This document shows positions 9,137 through 13,919 of a DNA stretch of 13,919 nucleotides, piece by piece. The translations under genes were made by a program, and so were the position numbers. Positions within the stretch are counted from its first letter, which is position 1, and every line of letters begins with the position of its first letter. A model generated the notes under the pieces. The model made no database searches, had not been told where the DNA came from, and was given only the letters and a program-made list of their open reading frames with translations. Source of the stretch: Willaertia magna (Eukaryota > Heterolobosea > Eutetramitea > Acrasida > Naegleriidae); NCBI GenBank assembly GCA_902984215.1, contig CADWAF010000096.1, forward strand, positions 1-13,919, given 5' to 3'.

Positions 9137-10338
9137 ATGTCTGCATTGAAATTTTGGTGTGATGACAACATTGTGTTTGAGATTGTTCAGTTTTTACTCG
9201 GAAAGAGTACAGAGAGCATCTTTGTAAAAGACCGTACTCTAAATTTATTACTAGTTAACTCTTCGTTTTACAAAGTAATAGTGTCAAAATAAGACCATTC
9301 CACTTTACCAGAATGATGAAATTTTATGATGATGTTTATTTAAAAAATCATTTACATTTTTCTTCTTTTTTAAACGTTGTAAACAATTGTAACAAAAGAA
9401 TTGAACTGTTTAATACCGAAAGATCAAGATATTGGACCCATTTAAATGTGACAATGGAAAGATATTCTTTAATTTGTGTTTTACAAAGGAAGTGGAATAG
9501 TTCTAAAAGTTTTAGAGCTTCTAAACCGTATGGCTTTGTTAAATTACTGCCCTCCACCATTAGGAATGATTTAGAATTTTTCGCTTATTTACTACAACTA
9601 GGTTATCCTATAAGGGTGTTGACATGCGCTAGTTCAGAATTAAAGAGTAACGTCTCTTTGAAATATTTTTTAAATTATTTAATTTCTAGGAACAATTATT
9701 ACGCTACATATTACCTGATTGAGCATTATCCAATTTTAAAACAAATTGAAAAGAAAAAATTATTAAATTTCATTCCTTTAATTTATTACAACAAAAAAAC
9801 AAAACAATTAGACCTAACAACCTATAATGATGATATAATAGATTTCTATGAAGAGATTAATTCGGATTTTATTTTAAAACAAATTAACAATTGTACTTTA
9901 GCTTTAAAATTTGTTCCAGATTTAGATATTAAAAATTTAATTATAAAAGCTCTTTCTAGAAATGGCTTGGTAATTCGTTATTTACAAAACAATAAATGTG
10001 TGAATGAAAATTATCAAGGTATGTGTGAAACAGCTGTTATGCAAAATGGTGTTGCCCTTAAATACGTTGATAAATCAAAACTATCTGATCCTATTGCAGT
10101 TTATAAGAAAGCTGTTGAAAATGATGGCAAGGCAATACGTTTCATTGATGAACACTTTGTAAATGATGATTTATGTAGGATTGCTGTTCAACAAAATTCC
10201 AATGCCTTAGACCACATAAAAAACACAAATAGCTATTTCTATTGTAATGACGATAACTGGCATTATGTCAAAGGTAGAGCGTTTCAAAGACATTATGGAA
10301 GAACTGTTTCCAATTATGCAAGATATGATATATTTTAA
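9137..10338 (+). CDS. F-box-like / DUF4116-repeat protein, frame broken by one base
   Basis: An ATG at 9137 (AAAAAATG context) opens 51 codons that look like an F-box: NIVFEIVQFLLGK, then LNLLLVNSSFYKVIVSK, ending at TAA 9290-9292. Shifting by one base in the A run 9286-9289 continues without a gap as IRPFHFTRMMKFYDD and runs to TAA at 10336-10338, about 400 aa in all. The intact downstream part alone starts at ATG 9313. The second half carries DUF4116-type repeats of about 45-50 residues: ALSRNGLVIRYL, AVMQNGVALKYVDKSKL, AVENDGKAIRFIDEHF, AVQQNSNALDHI. F-box plus DUF4116 is, as I recall, a large family in Naegleria. By analogy the F-box would bind SKP1 in an SCF ubiquitin ligase and the repeats would bind substrate; this is inference. 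The break could be an assembly error, a real mutation, a 47-nt intron (9265-9311, weak GTTTTA donor) or slippage. Confidence 0.65.
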
Positions 10339-10357
10339 TTAACCTTAATTAAAATAA

Positions 10358-10363
10358 TTTATT
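10358..10363 (-). terminator. AATAAA poly(A) signal overlapping the Sel1 gene stop codon
   Basis: On the minus strand the last sense codon CAA and the stop TAA form CAATAAATT, so a canonical AATAAA hexamer overlaps the stop. Only 20 nt separate this stop from that of the convergent plus-strand gene, so the two transcripts must overlap at their 3' ends or end almost at the stop codon. Functional use is inferred. Confidence 0.35.
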
Positions 10364-12242
10364 GTCTGCCTTCAGCTTCTACTAATCTTTCATACGCCTT
10401 TCTTAATTGTTGAGCGTAATGTTCATCTTTTGGAACACTTTCTCCTTTTGCCACCATATCAGACATTGCAAGAAAAGCTTCCTTTGAATTTAAAGCAGCA
10501 GCTTGAGTATAACGTTCATAAGCTAAACGTAAATTCTTTTGTACATAAATACCATTATAATACATAACTCCTAAACAATATAGAGCATTTCTATTCTTTC
10601 TTTCACCTGCCAATTGATAAAATTGGAAAGCCTTTTCATAATCAACTGGATTTCCCTCCTTACCATGAAAATATCTATCTGCTAATTCGTATAAAGCATT
10701 GGAACTTTGTAATTGAATAGCTGTTTTAAAATACTTTTCAGATAATGAGACATCTTGTTTACACTTATCTCCAGTCTTATACATACAATAAACATAATAA
10801 GCTGCTTCTCCATGACCTAATGAAATAGCCTTATTTAAATATTCTAAAGCCTTCTCTGTATTTTGTTCCATCGTATTAATACCATGATGTATTGAATTAC
10901 CAACAAAATAGTTTGCCTCAGCAGAACCAAACGATGCAGATTTCTTAAAGTATTCCATTGCTAAAGAAACATCTTTCTTAACCTCAAACATCTCCGTAGA
11001 GTCAGGTGTTTGTTGCAATTGAGTATCTGTTAAATGTTCAAACCCATCTTTCGGAACAGTACTTCTCATCCCAACAAAATACATTGAAGCTAAATTAAAT
11101 AAAGCTAAATAACTATCTTGTTTAGCAGCTAACTCTGTATAATGAAAGGCTTTCTTTAAATTTGCAGAAACACCACCCTTTCCCTCTAAATAAAACCTTG
11201 AAATAACCACTTGAGCTTCTACATCTCCTAAATCAGCAGCTTTCAAATAATATTCAACTGCTAACTTCTCACTCTCTTTAAAACGAATATTCAAAACACT
11301 TTTCGTTAATCCCGGAAAGTTCTTTAAATACTCTTCAGGCTTATATCTTGCACTTAAAGCTTCACTTCCTAATTGACTTTTTAATAACTTTCTCTTTCTA
11401 CTCTTCTCATCTAAATAAATATATGTTCCAGTCTCCTTCTCAAATTCAGTTCCATAAAGAAAACTTGTAGATTTAATATAATTAAACTTTTCAGGTTCTA
11501 ACTCTTTCCCTGCAATAAAATTGAAAGCATCACTATACATTTCACCAATTAAGAAATTAGCTTCTGGATCATTATAGTTTGAAGATAATAACATATAATA
11601 AAAAGCTAAATGTGGATCTCTTTCAACTTTTAAAACTTTATAGAAATTTGAATAAATTGTTGAAAGTAATTTATATGATTGACTTTTAATATAATTTAAT
11701 TTTTCTTTTGCTTTTATTAATTGTTCTTCTTCTTCTTCTTTATTTATTTCAATATCTGGTAAAGAAACTAATAATTCTAAACTTTTTAAAATTCTTTGTT
11801 TTAAAGCATCAGAAATTGGTTCTAATTTTATTTCTTTTTCTTGAATATTATTTTGATTGTCAAGTGATGGTATTTGTGATTGAGCTTTTAATAAAGATTG
11901 ATTTGCCATTTCTTGATTAAATTTCTGAATTCTTTCAAATACTTGTGGCATATCTATTTTAATTAATTGTTGAAAGATTGCTTCAATTGTAGATAATTTG
12001 GAAATATCAAAAGGTTTTTTTTGAGTTGAATTAGTAGAGTTATTAGTTGAAGAAGAAGAAAAGAAAGAAGTATGATAGAAATGACATGATTGTTGAGAAT
12101 AATATTCGTTATTGTTCCTATTTAATAAATTATTAGATTGTTTATAATTATTATTCAATTTGTAAATTATCGGAACAGTAATCAAGCCTTTCATCGATTT
12201 TTTTAACAAGAGACATTTTCTCTTGACAAGATTTATTTGCAT
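10359..12242 (-). CDS. Sel1-repeat (TPR-like) protein with probable mitochondrial presequence
   Basis: An intronless 627-aa frame. The first 45 residues contain no acidic residue and many K/R/N/S (MQINLVKRKCLLLKKSMKG), which fits a mitochondrial targeting peptide, although a low-complexity head is an alternative. An S/N/T-rich linker follows to about residue 75, then a helical region. At least seven Sel1-like repeats of about 36 residues run from about 326 to 606. Examples are AVEYYLKAADLGDVEAQVVI, AMEYFKKSASFGSAEANYFV, ALEYLNKAISLGHGEAAYYV, AFQFYQLAGERKNRNALYCL and AYERYTQAAALNSKEAF. A degenerate earlier repeat lies at about 212-240, and an insert of about 30 residues at 391-424 splits the array. 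Sel1 arrays are protein-interaction scaffolds, as in SEL1L/Hrd3 and mitochondrial COA7. No signal peptide or membrane span suggests the ER Hrd3 role, so partner and pathway are unknown. A second in-frame ATG (residue 17) could be used. Confidence 0.8.
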   Translation of the reverse strand: MQINLVKRKCLLLKKSMKGLITVPIIYKLNNNYKQSNNLLNRNNNEYYSQQSCHFYHTSFFSSSSTNNSTNSTQKKPFDISKLSTIEAIFQQLIKIDMPQVFERIQKFNQEMANQSLLKAQSQIPSLDNQNNIQEKEIKLEPISDALKQRILKSLELLVSLPDIEINKEEEEEQLIKAKEKLNYIKSQSYKLLSTIYSNFYKVLKVERDPHLAFYYMLLSSNYNDPEANFLIGEMYSDAFNFIAGKELEPEKFNYIKSTSFLYGTEFEKETGTYIYLDEKSRKRKLLKSQLGSEALSARYKPEEYLKNFPGLTKSVLNIRFKESEKLAVEYYLKAADLGDVEAQVVISRFYLEGKGGVSANLKKAFHYTELAAKQDSYLALFNLASMYFVGMRSTVPKDGFEHLTDTQLQQTPDSTEMFEVKKDVSLAMEYFKKSASFGSAEANYFVGNSIHHGINTMEQNTEKALEYLNKAISLGHGEAAYYVYCMYKTGDKCKQDVSLSEKYFKTAIQLQSSNALYELADRYFHGKEGNPVDYEKAFQFYQLAGERKNRNALYCLGVMYYNGIYVQKNLRLAYERYTQAAALNSKEAFLAMSDMVAKGESVPKDEHYAQQLRKAYERLVEAEGRQ

Positions 12243-12327
12243 TTTTTTTATAAAATTTTTTTAATTAAATTACAATAATTAAATATTAATAAATAATTAT
12301 TATTAAATTAAAATTACAATAAAATAT

Positions 12328-12702
12328 TTAATTAGCTTCATCTTCATCATCTTCCCCAAAATCTTCCATTACTTCTTCATCTACTTGGTTATAATTTGAA
12401 ACAGAAGTATCTTGTGGTAAAGCATCTAAAGTTTCTAAAACATTTTCATTTTCAAGTGTTACAGCTTCAATCATTTCATTTTCAAATTGTTCTTCTTCTC
12501 CTTCTTCTTCTTCTAATTCATTATTTGTTGATTCAGTTGTTGATTCAAGATTATCCATTTGCATATCTTCAACACTTCCTTCTAATGGAGAGAAATCTTC
12601 TGTAAGATCTTCATTTGCGGAAACAATTTCGGAAGAAAAGTAGAGAATAGAACAGAAGAGAAGGACTAGGAGGGTTAGTAGAAAGAAAGCGTTACGTTTC
12701 AT
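12328..12702 (-). CDS. Small acidic secreted protein
   Basis: An intronless 124-aa frame starting at ATG 12700-12702. A strong signal peptide is visible: basic MKRN, a hydrophobic core (AFFLLTLLVLLFCSILYF), then SSEIVSA with likely cleavage before NED (about residue 29). The mature 95 residues are dominated by Glu, Asp, Asn, Ser and Thr, include an E/G/Q run (ELEEEEGEEEQFENE) and end in DEDEAN. There is no cysteine, no membrane span and no KDEL-type retention signal in the mature part. It is probably disordered and strongly negatively charged. Such proteins can bind calcium or coat surfaces, but I recognise no family. The coding assignment is likely because of the clean signal peptide and ATG; the low-complexity body gives no independent support. 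Confidence 0.6.
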   Translation of the reverse strand: MKRNAFFLLTLLVLLFCSILYFSSEIVSANEDLTEDFSPLEGSVEDMQMDNLESTTESTNNELEEEEGEEEQFENEMIEAVTLENENVLETLDALPQDTSVSNYNQVDEEVMEDFGEDDEDEAN

Positions 12703-12842
12703 TATTGTTTGTTTGATTAATTATTATCTATACTACAAAAATAACTTTTTTTTTAATGATGAAAATGAAAAGTACTGAAAGGTGATTGCTGACTCTCTTA
12801 ATGCCTCAAATGAAAGGTTTTTTGTTTGGAGGTATTTAAGGG
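12703..12842 (-). promoter_or_regulatory. Short intergenic region upstream of the acidic secreted protein
   Basis: 140 nt between the GTPase-like stop and the acidic-protein ATG. An A-rich stretch runs just 5' of the ATG on the minus strand. No repeat, RNA gene or recognised element is visible. It must serve as terminator for one gene and promoter for the next. Confidence 0.25.
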
Positions 12843-13310
12843 TTATTTATCCATCCTTAAAAATTTATAAGCCATAAAATAGAAAGGATTGTTTACATTT
12901 AAATTATCTTTCGAACTAACTTCAAAATATTGAATAAATAAATCTTTAAACATCACATTTCTATTTGGGTCTATAAAACTCGTTAATAAATTATTTATCT
13001 TTTCATCTAATGATTTATTTCTCTTTGCAACACAATCACTTTTTAATCCAACAATACAAATTACCTTTTTTTCACTCTTAATTGCATCATTTAATATGAC
13101 TTCATTAAATTTATGTTTATGTAAAAAGATGTTAATGACACAATCCTTTAAAAAGTTTTCCATTTTGTCAAAACTTATTTCGTTTGATAAATCAAAGCAG
13201 AGCATTATTCCTCTACTTCTTGCGACATAAACATTGACAAATGAGCGATGTTTATTTAATAATTCTCCCCCAACATCAAAGACATCGAAACGGTTTACAA
13301 TAAAATCCAT
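12843..13310 (-). CDS. Small-GTPase-like ORF without a P-loop (probably the 3' part of the F-box gene)
   Basis: A 155-aa frame resembling a Ras/Rab fold from strand beta-3 onward: FDVFDVGGE (G3, normally DxxG), FVNVYVARSRGIMLCFDLSNEISFD (typical beta-4 region), IVGLKSD (G4, normally N/TKxD, first position changed to L), and YFEVSSKDN (G5, normally ETSAK). The P-loop GxxxxGKS/T and switch I are absent, because the frame starts just before beta-3. Upstream in this frame there is a TAA just before the ATG. The F-box frame overlaps it by 35 nt, offset by one base next to two runs of five A. Deleting one A gives a continuous 270-aa F-box/GTPase-like protein. A G-domain lacking G1 and with an altered G4 should not bind nucleotide normally, so it is a pseudo-GTPase or the remnant of a deleted gene. 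A separate short gene starting at this ATG (A at -3, G at +4) is possible. Confidence 0.55.
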   Translation of the reverse strand: MDFIVNRFDVFDVGGELLNKHRSFVNVYVARSRGIMLCFDLSNEISFDKMENFLKDCVINIFLHKHKFNEVILNDAIKSEKKVICIVGLKSDCVAKRNKSLDEKINNLLTSFIDPNRNVMFKDLFIQYFEVSSKDNLNVNNPFYFMAYKFLRMDK

Positions 13311-13656
13311 TTTTAATTTTTAAATTATTCCACAATAATGGGTGACGAGTCCAATAATGTTTAAATGATTTATTTAAAATTGATAAATTTAAAATCTCTT
13401 TCCTTGACAAATAACTTAAAATTAAAATCACAATTTCTTCACTTAAGTGAAAACTTTCCAGGGTCAAATAATTACTTTTAAAATTAAAAGTTTTTAATTG
13501 TAAATTATCTACACAACATTCCTTGTTACCAATTAATTCATGTATTAAATCATTTTCCAATAGAAATTTATATTTTTTAGATTGTGATTCATGAAGTATA
13601 GGAATCCTATGGTAATCTTCATCGTCTTCTGTTTTACAACAAATACATTGACCCAT
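13276..13656 (-). CDS. F-box protein with N-terminal MGQCICC lipidation-type motif
   Basis: A 126-aa frame from ATG 13654-13656 to TGA 13276-13278. Met-Gly-Gln-Cys at the start, followed by further cysteines (MGQCICC), is the pattern of dual N-myristoylation and palmitoylation, which would place the protein at a membrane. An F-box lies at about residues 70-113: HLSEEIVILILSYLSRKEIL, then NLSILNKSFKHYWTRHPLLW. F-boxes bind SKP1 in SCF ubiquitin ligases. The last 13 residues (NGFYCKPFRCL end) are probably out-of-frame sequence, because the neighbouring frame carries a GTPase-like fold through the same bases. The true product is probably a fusion with the ORF at 12843-13310. Upstream is a 152-nt promoter shared with another F-box gene. 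Confidence 0.6.
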   Translation of the reverse strand: MGQCICCKTEDDEDYHRIPILHESQSKKYKFLLENDLIHELIGNKECCVDNLQLKTFNFKSNYLTLESFHLSEEIVILILSYLSRKEILNLSILNKSFKHYWTRHPLLWNNLKIKNGFYCKPFRCL

Positions 13657-13737
13657 TTTTTAATGTTTACAACTGTCAAAAATTGTAAATAAAACGTACA
13701 AAAGAAAAATCTTGAATTAATATGCTTAAACATAAAT

Positions 13738-13793
13738 AAAACCGTTTTAAGGGAAAACGAAACCGTTTTAACAAACTGTCGAAACGGTTTTAA
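13738..13793. promoter_or_regulatory. Three MYB-like sites in a divergent F-box promoter
   Basis: Three copies of a 12-mer lie in 56 nt: AAACCGTTTTAA at 13739-13750 and 13760-13771, and AAACGGTTTTAA at 13782-13793. The core AACCGTT/AACGGTT is palindrome-related, so the third copy is the inverted core of the first two. AACGG/AACNG is the known MYB recognition core, as in plant mitotic MSA elements. The sites lie between divergent F-box genes (starts at 13656 and 13809), so they could act on both. The repeat is seen directly; the binding factor is inferred. Confidence 0.5.
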
Positions 13794-13808
13794 AGAATTA
13801 AAAAAAAA

Positions 13809-13919
13809 ATGCGCATTTCACTTCTCTATGAAAATGGAGTATTAAATACTCTTTTACAAATACCGGAATTAATTGATTTAATATTTCAATTTCTTGACAT
13901 TAGAACTTTATCAAAAGTT
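13809..13919 (+). CDS. N-terminus of an F-box protein, runs off the right edge
   Basis: An ATG at 13809 after nine A residues opens 37 codons to the window end. The visible protein begins MRISLLYENGVLNTLLQ and continues IPELIDLIFQFLDIRTLSKV, which matches the first two helices of an F-box (LPxELxxxIxxFLxxxxLxxV pattern). It is divergent from the F-box gene at 13276-13656, with 152 nt between the two starts. The C-terminal substrate-binding domain is outside the window, so its class is unknown. Confidence 0.6.
   Translation, partial: MRISLLYENGVLNTLLQIPELIDLIFQFLDIRTLSKV

Noticed and set aside
11708..11920. Plus-strand Leu-rich frame inside the Sel1 gene
   Set aside because: Shadow of K/E/Q-rich antisense coding sequence; no start context or independent signal.
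12396..12605. Plus-strand Leu/His-rich frame opposite the acidic protein
   Set aside because: Antisense of a Glu/Asn-rich stretch; composition explained by the opposite strand.

Overview
The window is AT-rich nuclear DNA from a unicellular eukaryote. It uses the standard code: TAA and TGA end the frames and TAG interrupts none of them. Ten inferred GT-AG introns are only 34-46 nt long, and one is 136 nt. Best guess is a heterolobosean amoeboflagellate of the Naegleria type. This rests on the F-box/DUF4116-repeat protein, an F-box gene joined to a small-GTPase-like ORF, an NPSN-type SNARE, and dense gene packing. A dictyostelid or other AT-rich protist is not excluded. No mobile element, CRISPR array, rRNA or tRNA was recognised.

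Layout from left to right. 1-2811 (-): COG1, a Golgi tethering subunit, five exons, 3' end outside the window. 3006-3797 (-): Qb-SNARE of NPSN type. 3967-5809 (-): tandem PHD-finger (DPF-type) chromatin reader, rebuilt from two exons. 5810-6442: divergent intergenic region, with no ATG on the minus strand over about 545 nt, which looks like a long 5' leader of the PHD gene. 6443-9033 (+): seven-exon coiled-coil protein of 785 aa, possibly ciliary. 9137-10338 (+): F-box-like/DUF4116-repeat protein whose frame is broken by one base in an A run. 10359-12242 (-): Sel1-repeat protein with a probable mitochondrial presequence. 12328-12702 (-): small acidic secreted protein. 12843-13310 and 13276-13656 (-): P-loop-less small-GTPase-like ORF and an F-box ORF with a myristoylation-type N-terminus, overlapping in different frames and probably one gene. 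13809-end (+): start of another F-box gene, divergent from the previous one across a promoter with three MYB-like sites.

There is no operon logic. COG1 and the SNARE both belong to Golgi/endomembrane traffic, and the F-box genes suggest a lineage-expanded ubiquitin-ligase adaptor family. The most useful new points are: the exon joins that rebuild COG1, the double-PHD gene and the coiled-coil gene; the frame breaks at A runs in two F-box genes; an F-box/pseudo-GTPase architecture with a lipidation-type N-terminus; an ATG-TAA start-stop element before the SNARE; and the ATG-free leader.
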